Made by a program: the position numbers and the translations under genes. Positions 35,613 to 44,125 of a DNA stretch of 64,000 nt are shown here, one piece after another; position 1 is the first letter of the stretch, and each line of letters opens with the position of its first letter. The notes under the pieces were generated by a model that saw only the letters and a program-made list of their open reading frames with translations, did not search any database and was not told where the DNA came from. This DNA is from Thermus sediminis (GTDB lineage: Bacteria; Deinococcota; Deinococci; Deinococcales; Thermaceae), in NCBI RefSeq assembly GCF_003426945.1, contig NZ_QURO01000004.1, forward strand, positions 1,116,001 through 1,180,000, in the 5' to 3' direction.

Positions 35613-36416
35613 ATGCTCACCGTGGACCTTACCGGCAAGAAGGCCCTGGTCATGGGGGTCACCAACCAGCGTAGCCTGGGCTATGCCATCGCCGAGAAGC
35701 TCAAAGGGGCAGGGGCGGAGGTCGCCTTGAGCTACCAAGGGGAAAGGATCCGCCCCGAGGCGGAAAAACTCGCCGAGGCCTTAGGGGGAGCCCTCCTCTT
35801 CCAGGCGGACGCCACCCGGGACGAGGAGCTGGATGCCCTCTTCCTAGGGGTCAAGGAGGCCTGGGGGCACCTGGACTACCTGGTGCACGCCATCGCCTTC
35901 GCCCCCCGGGAGGCCATGGAGGGGCGGTACCTGGACACCAAGCGGGCGGACTGGCTCCTGGCCCTGGAGGTCTCCGCCTACTCCCTGGTGGCCGCGGCCC
36001 AAAGGGCCGAGCCCCTCCTCCGGGAGGGAGGGGGGATGGTCACCCTCACCTACTACGCCAGCGAGAAGGTGGTCCCCAGGTACAACGTCATGGCCATCGC
36101 CAAGGCGGCCCTCGAGGCCAGCGTCCGCTACCTGGCCTATGAACTCGGCCCCAAGGGGGTGCGGGTGAACGCCATCTCCGCGGGGCCGGTGCGCACCGTG
36201 GCCGCCCGGAGCATCCCCGGCTTCACCAAGATGTACGACCAGGTGGCCCAGGTGGCCCCCTTGGGGCGCAACGTCACCCAGGAGGAGGTGGGGAACCTGG
36301 GGCTTTTCCTCCTCTCTCCCCTCGCAAGCGGCATCACCGGGGAGGTGGTCTACGTGGACGCCGGCTACCACATCATGGGGATGGAGCTAGAGAAAGCGGG
36401 CGAAAACCCCGGCTAG
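35613..36416 (+). CDS. fabI: Enoyl-[acyl-carrier-protein] reductase (NADH)
   Basis: 267 aa atypical short-chain dehydrogenase. N-terminal GVTNQRSLGYAIAEKL (FabI nucleotide loop), HAIAFAPREAM, the catalytic Tyr and Lys in YNVMAIAKAALE (Y-x6-K), and the C-terminal PLASGITGEVVYVDAGYHIMG. It reduces trans-2-enoyl-ACP in the last step of each fatty-acid elongation cycle. The start is 6 nt after a perfect TATAAT, so it is leaderless. Monocistronic; about 110 nt without a recognisable gene follow before ispG. Confidence 0.95.
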   Translation: MLTVDLTGKKALVMGVTNQRSLGYAIAEKLKGAGAEVALSYQGERIRPEAEKLAEALGGALLFQADATRDEELDALFLGVKEAWGHLDYLVHAIAFAPREAMEGRYLDTKRADWLLALEVSAYSLVAAAQRAEPLLREGGGMVTLTYYASEKVVPRYNVMAIAKAALEASVRYLAYELGPKGVRVNAISAGPVRTVAARSIPGFTKMYDQVAQVAPLGRNVTQEEVGNLGLFLLSPLASGITGEVVYVDAGYHIMGMELEKAGENPG

Positions 36417-36527
36417 GGCCTCGAGGTCCTGGGGCTCCACAAGGGCCAGTATAGCGGCCAGGCCCTCCCTCGGCCTCGGCCAAGAAGGTGGCCCGGCCTA
36501 AGGGCCTCCCCCCTTCCCTGGGCTACC

Positions 36528-37751
36528 ATGGAAGGGATGAGGCGCCCTACCCCCACGGTCTGGGTGGGCCGCGTCCCCCTGGGAAGCGCCCACCCCATCG
36601 CCGTCCAGTCCATGACCAACACCCCCACCCGGGAGGTGGAGGCCACCTTCCGCCAGATCCTGGAGCTCCACCGGGCGGGGAGCGAGATCGTACGGATCAC
36701 GGTGAACGACGAGGAGGCGGCCCAGGCCGTGCCCGAGATCAAGGCCCGCCTCCTGGCCGAAGGGGCCGAGGTCCCCTTGGTGGGGGACTTCCACTTCAAC
36801 GGCCACCTCCTCCTCCGGAAGCACCCAAAGATGGCCGAGGCCCTGGACAAGTTCCGCATCAACCCGGGGACCATGGGCCGGGGCACCCACAAGGACGAGA
36901 ACTTCCGGGAGATGGTGCGGATCGCCATGGACCTGGGGAAGCCCATAAGGATCGGGGCCAACTGGGGAAGCCTGGACCCCGCCCTCCTCACCGAGCTCAT
37001 GGACCAAAACGCCAGGCGCCCCGAGCCCAAGGCGGCCCAGGAGGTGGTCCTCGAGGCCCTGGTGGAAAGCGCCGTGCGCTCCTACGAGGCCGCCCTGGAG
37101 ATGGGCCTGGGGGAGGACAGGATCGTCCTCTCCGCCAAGGTGTCCAAGGCCCGGGACCTCCTCTGGGTCTACCGGGAGCTGGCCCGGCGCACCCGGGCCC
37201 CCCTCCACCTGGGCCTCACCGAGGCGGGCATGGGGGTCAAGGGGATCGTGGCCTCGGCCGCCGCCCTGGCCCCCCTGCTCCTCGAGGGCATCGGCGACAC
37301 CATCCGGGTCTCCCTCACCCCCGCCCCCCACGAGCCCCGCACCAAGGAGGTGGAGGTGGCCCAGGAGATCCTCCAGGCCCTGGGTCTTCGCACCTTCGCC
37401 CCCGAGGTGACGAGCTGCCCGGGTTGTGGCCGCACCACCAGCACCTTCTTCCAGGAGCTCGCCGAGGAGGTGAACCACCACCTCCGGGCCCGGCTCCCCG
37501 AGTGGCGGAGGCGCTACCCCGGGGTGGAAGGCCTCAAGGTGGCGGTGATGGGGTGCGTGGTCAACGGCCCCGGGGAGAGCAAGCACGCCCACATCGGCAT
37601 CTCCCTTCCAGGGGCGGGGGAAGAACCCAAGGCCCCCGTCTACGCCGACGGCAAGCTCCTCACCATCCTCAAGGGGGACGCCATTGCGGAGGACTTCCTG
37701 AGGTTGGTGGAGGAGTACGTAAAGGCCCGCTTCGCTCCCCAAGAGGCATGA
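36528..37751 (+). CDS. ispG: 4-hydroxy-3-methylbut-2-enyl diphosphate synthase (flavodoxin/ferredoxin)
   Basis: 407 aa GcpE. It converts methylerythritol cyclodiphosphate to HMBPP in the MEP isoprenoid pathway. The C-terminal [4Fe-4S] ligands are present: SCPGCGRTT and [10 protein letters not shown]; the TIM-barrel part has [12 protein letters not shown] and [13 protein letters not shown] 36528 matches the usual Thermus annotation; ATG 36537, 7 nt after TACCAT (36524-36529), would fit a leaderless transcript and is a real alternative. It overlaps tgt by 4 nt. Confidence 0.95.
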   Translation: MEGMRRPTPTVWVGRVPLGSAHPIAVQSMTNTPTREVEATFRQILELHRAGSEIVRITVNDEEAAQAVPEIKARLLAEGAEVPLVGDFHFNGHLLLRKHPKMAEALDKFRINPGTMGRGTHKDENFREMVRIAMDLGKPIRIGANWGSLDPALLTELMDQNARRPEPKAAQEVVLEALVESAVRSYEAALEMGLGEDRIVLSAKVSKARDLLWVYRELARRTRAPLHLGLTEAGMGVKGIVASAAALAPLLLEGIGDTIRVSLTPAPHEPRTKEVEVAQEILQALGLRTFAPEVTSCPGCGRTTSTFFQELAEEVNHHLRARLPEWRRRYPGVEGLKVAVMGCVVNGPGESKHAHIGISLPGAGEEPKAPVYADGKLLTILKGDAIAEDFLRLVEEYVKARFAPQEA

Positions 37752-38905
37752 GCCCCTTTGGGTTTCGGGTCACGGCCCGGGCCGGCCGGGCGAGGGTGGG
37801 CCTCCTCACCACCCCCCACGGCGCCGTGGAAACCCCCCTCTTCATGCCCGTGGGCACCCAGGGCTCGGTCAAGGGCCTCATGCCCAAGGACCTGAAGGAG
37901 ATCGGGAGCCAGGTCCTCCTGGCCAACACCTACCACCTCCTCCTCCGCCCGGGGCCCGAAAGGGTGCGGGCCCTTGGGGGGCTCCACGGCTTTGCCGGCT
38001 GGAAAGGCCCCTGGCTCACGGACTCCGGGGGCTTCCAGGTCATGAGCCTGGGCCACCTGCGCCGGATAGACGAGAAGGGCGTGGTCTTCCAGAGCCACCT
38101 GAACGGGGAAGTGGTGGAGCTCACCCCCGAAAGGAGCATTGCCGTCCAGGAGGCCTTGGGGGCGGACCTCATCATGGCCTTGGACGAGTGCCCCCCCTAC
38201 CCCTCCCCCCGGGGGTACCTGAAGGCCTCCCTGGAGCGCACCCTCCGCTGGCTGGAACGGAGCCTCAAGGCCAAGACCCGCCCCGACCAGGCCCTCTTCG
38301 GCATCGCCCAGGGGGGGACGGACCCCGAGCTCAGGCGGCGCTCCACCCTGGAAACTCTCCGCTTTGACCTCCCTGGGTACGCCATCGGGGGGCTGGCCGT
38401 GGGGGAGCCTAAGGAGGAGATGTTCCCCATGGTGGAGCTCTCCACCGCCCTCCTCCCCGAGGACAAGCCCCGTTACCTCATGGGGGTGGGCCACCCCGAG
38501 GACCTGGTGGCGGCCATGGGCCTGGGGGTGGACCTCTTTGACTGCGCCTACCCCACCCGCACGGGCCGCTTTGGGAGCGCCCTCACCCCCGAGGGCCGCC
38601 TGAACCTGAAGAATGCCCGCCACCTGGAGGAGAAGGACCCCTTGGAGAAGGGGTGCGACTGCTACGCCTGCCAGCACTTCAGCCGGGCCTACCTCGCCCA
38701 CCTGGTGCGCTCGGGTGAGATGCTTGGGGGGATTCTCCTCTCCCTCCACAACCTCCGCTTCCTCCACCGCCTTACGGAAGGGGCCAGGGAGGCCGTCCGG
38801 GAAGGCCGCTACAGGGAGTTCGCCCGGGATTTTGCGGAAAGGCGCTTCGGCAAGGAGGTGCCCCCTTGGTTCCGGGAGGCCCTGGCCGCCGGGGGGCACT
38901 GGTGA
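37748..38905 (+). CDS. tgt: Queuine tRNA-ribosyltransferase (tRNA-guanine transglycosylase)
   Basis: 385 aa TIM-barrel enzyme that exchanges G34 of tRNA Asp, Asn, His and Tyr for preQ1. Motifs: [12 protein letters not shown] (catalytic Asp), [15 protein letters not shown] (nucleophile Asp), and the zinc site [11 protein letters not shown] with the distal His in [10 protein letters not shown]. The ATG overlaps the ispG stop as ATGA, so the two are coupled although their pathways are unrelated. Confidence 0.95.
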   Translation: MSPFGFRVTARAGRARVGLLTTPHGAVETPLFMPVGTQGSVKGLMPKDLKEIGSQVLLANTYHLLLRPGPERVRALGGLHGFAGWKGPWLTDSGGFQVMSLGHLRRIDEKGVVFQSHLNGEVVELTPERSIAVQEALGADLIMALDECPPYPSPRGYLKASLERTLRWLERSLKAKTRPDQALFGIAQGGTDPELRRRSTLETLRFDLPGYAIGGLAVGEPKEEMFPMVELSTALLPEDKPRYLMGVGHPEDLVAAMGLGVDLFDCAYPTRTGRFGSALTPEGRLNLKNARHLEEKDPLEKGCDCYACQHFSRAYLAHLVRSGEMLGGILLSLHNLRFLHRLTEGAREAVREGRYREFARDFAERRFGKEVPPWFREALAAGGHW

Positions 38906-38937
38906 AGGCCCAAGGCCGCCCCGGGGGCGCGGGTCCC

Positions 38938-40035
38938 CTAGCCCTCCCGGTAAAAGCGGCTCCTCTGGTAGTAGTCCTCCACGAGCACCTTTAGAAAGGC
39001 AGCGACGGGCACCCCAAGAAGAGCCCCCCAGAGCCCGAAGAGGCTCACCCCCACCAGGATGCCGGCGATGGCCGTAACGGGGTGGAGCCGGGTGGCCCGG
39101 GCCACGATGAGGGGCCCCAGGACGCTGGCCTCCACCTGGTTGGCCAGCCAGAGGACCAGGAGGGCGAGGAGGGCCTTGAGCCAGCCCTCGGTGGCCGCTA
39201 GGAGCACAGCGGGAATCCCGGCCACGACCGGCCCCACATAGGGGATGAGGTTGAAGACCCCGGCCAAGAAGCCCAGGCTGGCCGCCAGGGGCACCCCTAC
39301 CAAGGAGAGCCCCACCCCCACCATGAGCCCCACTAGGAAGGCCACCAGGAGCTGGCTGCGGATGAAGCCGCCCACGCTGCGGTCCAGCTTGCCAAAGAGC
39401 TCGGCGGCCAGGGGCTGGTAGGGCTCGGGGAAGGCGCGGAGGACGGCCCGGCCTAGGCGGGGAAGGTCGTAAAGGAAGTAGGCGGAGACGATCAGGGCGG
39501 TGAAGAGCTGGAAAACCCCCCCCAAGAGCCCGGTGAAAAGGCTGAGAAGGCTACCCCCCTGGTCCAGAAGCCCCCGCAGCCAGCCCAGGAGGGTTTGCAG
39601 AAAACCCTGGAGGAGGTCCTCGAGGTTCTCCCCGATCTCCGCCAGGATGGGGGCCAGGTAGGGGGGTAGGGGGACCGCCTCCACCCTTTGGGGCAGCCCC
39701 GAGAGCCAGGCGATAGCCGGAGCCACGTACTGGGGCAGGTCCTGGACCAGGCGGGAGAGCTCCCGCACCGTCTGCGCGGCGAGAAAGGAGATAAGGCCCA
39801 GGAAAAGGCCAAGCCCCAGGTAGACCAGGGCCACCCCCAGGGCCCGGGGAATCCTCCAGGTTTCAAAAAGCCGCACCAGGGGATGGGCTAGGTAGGCAAA
39901 GGCGAAGGCGAAGAGGAGGATGCGCAGACCGGGCCAGGCCCTTTGCAAGAAGAGGAGGAAGGCGAAGAACAGGAGGACAAAGAGGAGGACGCGGACATAG
40001 GGGCTGGACCAGACCTGGCGGAAGGCCTCGCGCAT
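38938..40035 (-). CDS. AI-2E family transporter (PerM/YdiK type)
   Basis: 365 aa with about seven or eight membrane helices (YVRVLLFVLLFFAFLLFL; ILLFAFAFAYLAHPLV; ALGVALVYLGLGLFLGLISF and others). The family-typical region is GFIRSQLLVAFLVGLMVGVG, then NLIPYVGPVVAGIPAVLLA and a C-terminal GLWGALLGVPVAAFLKVL. Members export quorum or ion substrates; a Na+/H+ role is also reported, so the substrate is open. ATG 40035 lies 6 nt after TACAAT; that -10 overlaps the stop codon of the upstream M23 gene. Confidence 0.85.
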   Translation of the reverse strand: MREAFRQVWSSPYVRVLLFVLLFFAFLLFLQRAWPGLRILLFAFAFAYLAHPLVRLFETWRIPRALGVALVYLGLGLFLGLISFLAAQTVRELSRLVQDLPQYVAPAIAWLSGLPQRVEAVPLPPYLAPILAEIGENLEDLLQGFLQTLLGWLRGLLDQGGSLLSLFTGLLGGVFQLFTALIVSAYFLYDLPRLGRAVLRAFPEPYQPLAAELFGKLDRSVGGFIRSQLLVAFLVGLMVGVGLSLVGVPLAASLGFLAGVFNLIPYVGPVVAGIPAVLLAATEGWLKALLALLVLWLANQVEASVLGPLIVARATRLHPVTAIAGILVGVSLFGLWGALLGVPVAAFLKVLVEDYYQRSRFYREG

Positions 40036-40039
40036 GGGG

Positions 40040-40735
40040 CTATTGTAGGCCAAAGAACCCTTGGGCCTGCCGGAGCACCTCCTCCGGGCCAAGCCCCTGG
40101 AAGAGGAAGCGGCTCCGGTCGGGCTGGCCTTCCCAGACCTCAAAGAGGAGCCTGGGAGCCCCACCCTGGAGGCCGGTGTTCCCCAGGTAGCCCAAAACAT
40201 CCCCCCGGGAGACCCTAGCCCCCACCCTCAGGCCCGGGTAGGGGGCCTGGAGGTGGGCGTAGACCGAGGTGCGCCCGTCTGGGTGGCGCACCCAGACCTC
40301 GAGGCCCCTCAGGAGGTCCATCTCCTCCGGGGAAGCCCCCTCCCGCACCCGATCCAGGAGTTCCCGCCAGGCCTCGGGGCTGGGCTCTTGGTAATCGGCC
40401 TCCACCTTGACCACCTCCCCGGCCATGGCGGCCACCACCCCCATCCCCCGCACCACGGGCACGCAGGCGTCCCCGTCGCGGAAGACGAAGCCTGCGCTCA
40501 CCCCCCTGCGGTAGGGGCGGGGGGCGTTGGGAAGGTTCTCGGGGCGGATGGGGAGGCAGGCTCCGGGGAGGGGCAGGCGGTAGCCCTGGGGGGCGAGGGC
40601 CGCTCTCTCCCCCAGGAGGCGGACCTCCTGCCGCAAGGCGGCGAGCTGCCCGCCCCTCGAGGCGAAGCCCAAGGTCACCGCTAGGGCGTAGAGGAGGAGG
40701 GCCAGAAGGAGGTAGTGCCCCGGCTTCAGGCTCAT
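40040..40735 (-). CDS. M23/LytM-like protein with missing catalytic residues
   Basis: 231 aa. N-terminal membrane anchor (HYLLLALLLYALAVTLGF), a short coiled region, then a LytM-like beta domain (GVVAAMAGEVVKVEADY; SVYAHLQAPYPGLRVGARVS; GDVLGYLGNTG). The HxGxD site reads SAGFV (80-84) and the usual HLHFE reads RLLFE (195-199), so only His161 of the zinc/catalytic set remains. It is probably a non-hydrolytic regulator or wall-binding protein, like EnvC or NlpD. The ATG is 6 nt after TACACT. It is followed closely by the AI-2E gene. Confidence 0.8.
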   Translation of the reverse strand: MSLKPGHYLLLALLLYALAVTLGFASRGGQLAALRQEVRLLGERAALAPQGYRLPLPGACLPIRPENLPNAPRPYRRGVSAGFVFRDGDACVPVVRGMGVVAAMAGEVVKVEADYQEPSPEAWRELLDRVREGASPEEMDLLRGLEVWVRHPDGRTSVYAHLQAPYPGLRVGARVSRGDVLGYLGNTGLQGGAPRLLFEVWEGQPDRSRFLFQGLGPEEVLRQAQGFFGLQ

Positions 40736-40741
40736 GCCCCT

Positions 40742-40747
40742 AGTGTA
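40742..40747 (-). promoter_or_regulatory. -10 element of the M23-like gene
   Basis: TACACT on the minus strand, six bases (AGGGGC) before the ATG at 40735; predicts a leaderless mRNA. Confidence 0.5.
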
Positions 40748-40791
40748 GGGAAAGGGCCTAGGGGCTTCCCCTGGGCCCGGCCCTCCCCGCT

Positions 40792-41088
40792 CTAAAGGAG
40801 CTTCAGGAGCTCCCTTTTGATCTCCTTGGCGGAGAGGCCCTCTAGCTTGAGCCCCTTGGCCCTTTCCAGAAGCTCGTAGACCTTGGGGATGTGGCTTGCC
40901 GCCACCCGGAAGGTGATCTCCTGGCCCGCCACCCTCACCCGTACCTTCTGCAGGTTGGGGTGCTGCCGGCGCTTGGAGATGCCCGTGGTCTTCCGGCCCA
41001 CGCCCCCTTCCCGCTTGGCCTTGCCCCGCCTCTCGATGCTGTTGGCCACGATGGGCCGCTTTCCGCTCAACTCGCACACCTTGGACAT
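40792..41088 (-). CDS. rpmB: 50S ribosomal protein L28
   Basis: 98 aa, nearly identical to T. thermophilus L28. It opens [18 protein letters not shown] and then has the basic [19 protein letters not shown]; the Thermus-type C-terminal extension ([18 protein letters not shown], ending REL LKLL) is present. The single Cys near the start marks a partly lost zinc ribbon. ATG 41088 is preceded by GGGAGG and a TATACT -10 with an upstream TG (extended -10). Monocistronic. Confidence 0.96.
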   Translation of the reverse strand: MSKVCELSGKRPIVANSIERRGKAKREGGVGRKTTGISKRRQHPNLQKVRVRVAGQEITFRVAASHIPKVYELLERAKGLKLEGLSAKEIKRELLKLL

Positions 41089-41122
41089 GCCACCCTCCCG
41101 TGCCCGAAGGCAAACCCTAAGG

Positions 41123-41142
41123 AGTATAGCACAGGGTAGACT
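41123..41142. promoter_or_regulatory. Divergent promoters rpmB / lspA
   Basis: Minus strand: extended -10 TGCTATACT (TATACT is the complement of 41123-41128) for rpmB, leaving a leader with GGGAGG. Plus strand: TAGACT (41137-41142), 7 nt before the lspA ATG, predicting a leaderless lspA mRNA. Confidence 0.55.
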
Positions 41143-41149
41143 CTTGGAG

Positions 41150-41596
41150 ATGCCCACGGTGCTCATCCCCCTCCTAATCACCTTGGATCAAATCCTAAAA
41201 CTTTGGGCTCTGGAGAACCTCTCTCCCGTCCCCAGGCCCTTTTTGGGGGACCTCCTCTACCTCACCTTGGTCAAGAACACGGGGGCGGGGTTCGGCCTCC
41301 TTCAGGGCCAGGCCACCCTTCTCGGCTGGCTCAGCCTCCTGGTGGGGGGCTTCCTCCTCTACCTCCTCGCTCGCCGCCGCTACCCCCGGGCTTGGACCCT
41401 GGGCCTCTCCCTGGTGGCGGCGGGGGCCTTGGGCAACGGGATTGACCGCCTGGGCCGGGGCTGGGTGGTGGACTACCTGGACCTGGGGACCCCGATCCCC
41501 CTCATCGCCAACTTCCCCGTCTTCAACCTGGCGGACGTGTGCGTGACCCTGGGGGCGGCCCTCCTCCTTCTCTCCCCCAGGCGAAGGCGCTACTGA
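41150..41596 (+). CDS. lspA: Lipoprotein signal peptidase (signal peptidase II)
   Basis: 148 aa with four membrane helices. The family motifs are [33 protein letters not shown] (first catalytic Asp region) and [14 protein letters not shown] (second catalytic Asp in the N-x-x-D motif). It cleaves diacylglyceryl-modified prolipoproteins; one lipoprotein-like gene (broken) lies at 61.7 kb. The stop overlaps the end of aspC by 7 nt in convergent orientation. Confidence 0.95.
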   Translation: MPTVLIPLLITLDQILKLWALENLSPVPRPFLGDLLYLTLVKNTGAGFGLLQGQATLLGWLSLLVGGFLLYLLARRRYPRAWTLGLSLVAAGALGNGIDRLGRGWVVDYLDLGTPIPLIANFPVFNLADVCVTLGAALLLLSPRRRRY

Positions 41597-42741
41597 AGGG
41601 CCAGGGCGAAGCGCTCCAGGGCCTTTTGGAGGTTCTCCTCGCCCGTGGCGTAGGAGAGGCGCACCTGGCCGTAGGCGGCGAAGTCCGTGCCCGGGACCAC
41701 CGCTACCCCGGCCGTAAGGAGCCTCTCCGCCGCCTGCACCTCGTCGGGGGCGAAGGGGGAGGTGTCCATGAGGACGTAGAAGGCCCCGCTGGGGCGCACC
41801 GCCTTTAGGCCCAGCCGGGAAAGCCCCTCTAGGAGGAGGTCCCGCCTCCTGCGGTAGGCCTCCTTGGCCCTGGCGATGAAGGCCCTCGAGGCCTCCAGGT
41901 TGGTCAGGGCCTCGAGGGTGGCCCACTGGGCGATGGTGTCGGGGCTGGTGGTGGACTGGCTGGAGACGTCGGCCATGGCCTTAACCACCGCCTTGGGGCC
42001 ACAGGCGTAGCCGATGCGCCAGCCCGTCATGGCGAAGGCCTTGGCCGCCCCGTTCACGGTGATGGTGTGCTCCGGGGCCAGGGTTCCAGGGGAGAAGTGG
42101 GCCCCTTCGTAGATCAGGTGCTCGTAGATCTCGTCGCTGACCAGGTAGAAGTCGTGCTCCACGGCCAGTTCCGCCAGGGCCCTAAGCACCTCCTCGGGGT
42201 AGACGGCCCCCGTGGGGTTGTTGGGGGAGTTTACTACCAGGGCCCTGGTCCTCCGCGTGATGGCCCGGCGTACCCGGTTGGGGTCGGGGACGAAACCCTC
42301 CTCGGGCAGGGTGGGGACCTCCACGGGCACCCCCCCGGCAAAGCGCACCATCTCCGGGTAGCTCACCCAGTAGGGGGAAAGGACGATGACCTCGTCCCCC
42401 GGGTCCAGGATGGCCTGGAAGAGGTTGAAGAGGGCCTGTTTCCCCCCCACGGTGACGAGGGTCTCCTCGGGGGTCACTCCTAGGCCATTCTCCCGGCGGA
42501 ACTTCTCCGCCAGGGCCTCCCTTAGCTCGGGGATGCCGGCGGGGGGGGCGTACTTGGTCTTGCCCTGGGCCAGGGCCCGCCTCGCCGCCTCCTTGACGTG
42601 CTCGGGGGTGTCCAAGTCGGGCTCCCCGGCGGTGAGGGCCACCAGGTCCACCCCCTTTCGCCTAAGCTCCAGGGCCCGGGCGTTCACCGCCACCGTGGCC
42701 GAGGGCTTCATGGACTTCACCCTTTGGGCGAGGCCGCGCAT
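41590..42741 (-). CDS. aspC: Aspartate aminotransferase (class I/II, Thermus AspC type)
   Basis: 383 aa PLP enzyme closely matching T. thermophilus AspC. Features: GEPDLDTPEHVKEAA, VVNSPNNPTGAVYP, SDEIYEHLIYEG, the PLP-Lys in NGAAKAFAMTGWRIGY, and the C-terminal VRLSYATGEENL with the carboxylate-binding Arg. It transaminates aspartate and, in this group, often prephenate/arogenate-type substrates. ATG 42741 is 6 nt after TATACT. The frame stays open upstream, but that region is non-coding in appearance. Confidence 0.94.
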   Translation of the reverse strand: MRGLAQRVKSMKPSATVAVNARALELRRKGVDLVALTAGEPDLDTPEHVKEAARRALAQGKTKYAPPAGIPELREALAEKFRRENGLGVTPEETLVTVGGKQALFNLFQAILDPGDEVIVLSPYWVSYPEMVRFAGGVPVEVPTLPEEGFVPDPNRVRRAITRRTRALVVNSPNNPTGAVYPEEVLRALAELAVEHDFYLVSDEIYEHLIYEGAHFSPGTLAPEHTITVNGAAKAFAMTGWRIGYACGPKAVVKAMADVSSQSTTSPDTIAQWATLEALTNLEASRAFIARAKEAYRRRRDLLLEGLSRLGLKAVRPSGAFYVLMDTSPFAPDEVQAAERLLTAGVAVVPGTDFAAYGQVRLSYATGEENLQKALERFALALQ

Positions 42742-42747
42742 GGCATG

Positions 42748-42753
42748 AGTATA
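42748..42753 (-). promoter_or_regulatory. -10 element of aspC
   Basis: TATACT on the minus strand, six bases (CATGCC) before the aspC ATG. The hexamer lies in GTATAC, so it is nearly symmetric and could also fire to the right, into the unexplained region 42754-43190. Confidence 0.55.
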
Positions 42754-43190
42754 CGCCAGGAGGCAAAATGATCCCGTAGACCCGGCGCTAGAGGAAGTGG
42801 CGCGGAGGGCAGCGCCACCTCCTCTTCGGCTCCCGGACCCGGGGGGAGCCCACCCCCTTTCTGACCGCGACCTGGCCATCTGGGCAGAGCCCCCCCTGGA
42901 CCCGGCTAAGCCGGATCCGGGAAGCTCTGGTGGAACTCCCTTGGGCACCCGGATAGAGGGGGAGGGGATTCTCCTTGGGCAGGGAGGGAAGCTTAAGGAG
43001 CGGGTGGCCCCCTTGCGCCGGGCTCCTGCCCGTCCAGCGATTGCCTTGGCCCGCCCAAGGAAGAGGTCGTCCGGGACTCGGCCATCCAAGCGCCCATGCC
43101 TGTTCCCTTCGGGACCCCAGCGGGTTAGCCTTCATTCCCTGGAGCTCCAGGGCCTTTCAGAGGCCCTAGGCCCGGCCCCCCGGGGGGCTT
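42754..43190. other. 440-nt stretch without a recognisable gene, with hairpins and a plus-strand terminator
   Basis: Open frames exist on both strands but have no Thermus-like amino-acid pattern. Visible structure: AGGAGG followed by a 3-codon frame ATG ATC CCG TAG at 42770-42781; a hairpin GAGG..GTGGCGC/GCGCCAC..CCTC at about 42791-42824; a CCGGC/GCCGG stem at about 42901-42921; AGGGCCT/AGGCCCT at 43149-43167; and GCCCCCCGGGGGGC plus four T at 43175-43192 on the plus strand. It could hold a plus-strand structured RNA, or a decayed gene. Confidence 0.45.
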
Positions 43191-43192
43191 TT
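43175..43192 (+). terminator. Terminator-like palindrome plus T-run
   Basis: GCCCCCCGGGGGGC at 43175-43188 followed by TTTT on the plus strand, just outside the convergent lipid-kinase stop. No plus-strand gene is recognised upstream of it, which is why it is notable. Confidence 0.5.
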
Positions 43193-44108
43193 AGGCTGGA
43201 ACTGGTCTCACCGCAGGCCTTTCCCCCTTGGCCCCGGCCCGGCGGGCCACCACCTTAAGCCCCAGAGGCCTCAGCTCCGCCCGGTAGGTGGTGGATTCGG
43301 GCAGAAGCTCCCCGTCGGCGTGGGCGGGGACGGGGTGGGCGAACTCCACCACCGCTTCCCGCCCAGAGAGGGCCAGGACCTGGGGGTGGCCCAGATGCCT
43401 GCCCAGGAGGAGCTTGGGCAGGATGAGGACCACCCCGGGGCGGGAGAACTCCCGGGCCAGGACCAGGGAGAGGAGGCCGTCCCTGGGGTTGGCCCCAGGG
43501 GCGATGGGGATGCCGCCGCCGTAGGTGGACCCGTTCATGGCGGCGAGGAGGAGAAGCCGTCCTCGGTGAACCTCCTCCCCGTCCAGGAGGACCCGCCCCT
43601 CGGGGAGGCGGAGGTCTTTTAGGACGCCGAAGAGGGCGTAGAGGTAGCGGGGCATGCTGCGAAGGAAGGGCGGGGCGGTAAGGGCCCTTTTGGCCACCAG
43701 GGCGTCAAACCCAATCCCCAAGGAGGCCCCGAAGGGCTCTCCGTTGACTAGGCCCAGGTCTACGGCCTCCTCAGGGGCAAAGAGGGCATGTTCCAGCGCC
43801 TCTTTCCAAGGAAGCCCCCTCAGCCCCAGCATGCGGGCGAAGTCATTCCCGCTGCCGATGGGGACCACCCCCAGGACCTTCCCCGTGCAGGCCAGGCCCC
43901 TCAAGACCTCGTGCACTGTGCCGTCCCCCCCAACGGCCACCACCCGGGCCCCCTCGGGAGCCTGGGAGGCGATCTCGGTGGCATGGCCCGGCCCCTCGGT
44001 GAGGAAGGCCCTGGCCCCCCTCTCCCGGGCCGCCTTCAGGATGGCCCCGGAGAGCCGGCCCACCTTGCCCCGACCCGCTGCGGGGTTCACGATGACCCAT
44101 CTTTCCAC
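43191..44108 (-). CDS. Diacylglycerol kinase-family lipid kinase (YegS/BmrU type)
   Basis: 305 aa. DAGK catalytic domain with VNPAAGRGK, VAVGGDGTVHEVLRGL (the GGDGT nucleotide loop), GVVPIGSGNDFARMLGL, and ASLGIGFDALVAKRA; the C-terminal beta domain contains HADGELLPES. It phosphorylates a lipid or sphingosine-like substrate at the inner face of the membrane; the exact acceptor is unknown. The GTG start is 6 nt after TAGAAT, in a -10 shared with the divergent histidine-phosphatase-like gene. Confidence 0.9.
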   Translation of the reverse strand: MERWVIVNPAAGRGKVGRLSGAILKAARERGARAFLTEGPGHATEIASQAPEGARVVAVGGDGTVHEVLRGLACTGKVLGVVPIGSGNDFARMLGLRGLPWKEALEHALFAPEEAVDLGLVNGEPFGASLGIGFDALVAKRALTAPPFLRSMPRYLYALFGVLKDLRLPEGRVLLDGEEVHRGRLLLLAAMNGSTYGGGIPIAPGANPRDGLLSLVLAREFSRPGVVLILPKLLLGRHLGHPQVLALSGREAVVEFAHPVPAHADGELLPESTTYRAELRPLGLKVVARRAGAKGERPAVRPVPA

Positions 44109-44113
44109 CCCCG

Positions 44114-44120
44114 TATTCTA
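44114..44120. promoter_or_regulatory. Shared symmetric -10 for lipid-kinase and phosphatase-like genes
   Basis: TATTCTA contains plus-strand TATTCT (44114-44119), 6 nt before ATG 44126, and minus-strand TAGAAT (complement of 44115-44120), 6 nt before GTG 44108. Both genes would be leaderless with starts only 17 bp apart. Confidence 0.65.
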
Positions 44121-44125
44121 TGGGC

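Noticed and set aside
36413-37030. Minus-strand 205-codon frame over fabI end and ispG
   Set aside because: It is a shadow of ispG, and its CTAG end is simply the fabI stop region; no convergent gene exists there.
36488-38905. A single 805-codon open frame spanning ispG and tgt
   Set aside because: Only its last 385 residues are tgt; the first part is an arginine/glycine/proline-rich shadow of ispG in another frame. Two separate genes with an ATGA overlap explain the region.
42754-43190. RNase P RNA or tmRNA in the unexplained region
   Set aside because: The conserved RNase P core (GAGGAAAGUCC, ACAGAA) and tmRNA tRNA-like ends are not present on either strand.
42797-43258. Plus-strand 153-codon frame, and a 115-codon minus-strand frame, in the unexplained region
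   Set aside because: Both have random-looking Pro/Arg/Gly composition, no ribosome-binding site and no recognisable fold; the plus frame also runs into the lipid-kinase gene.
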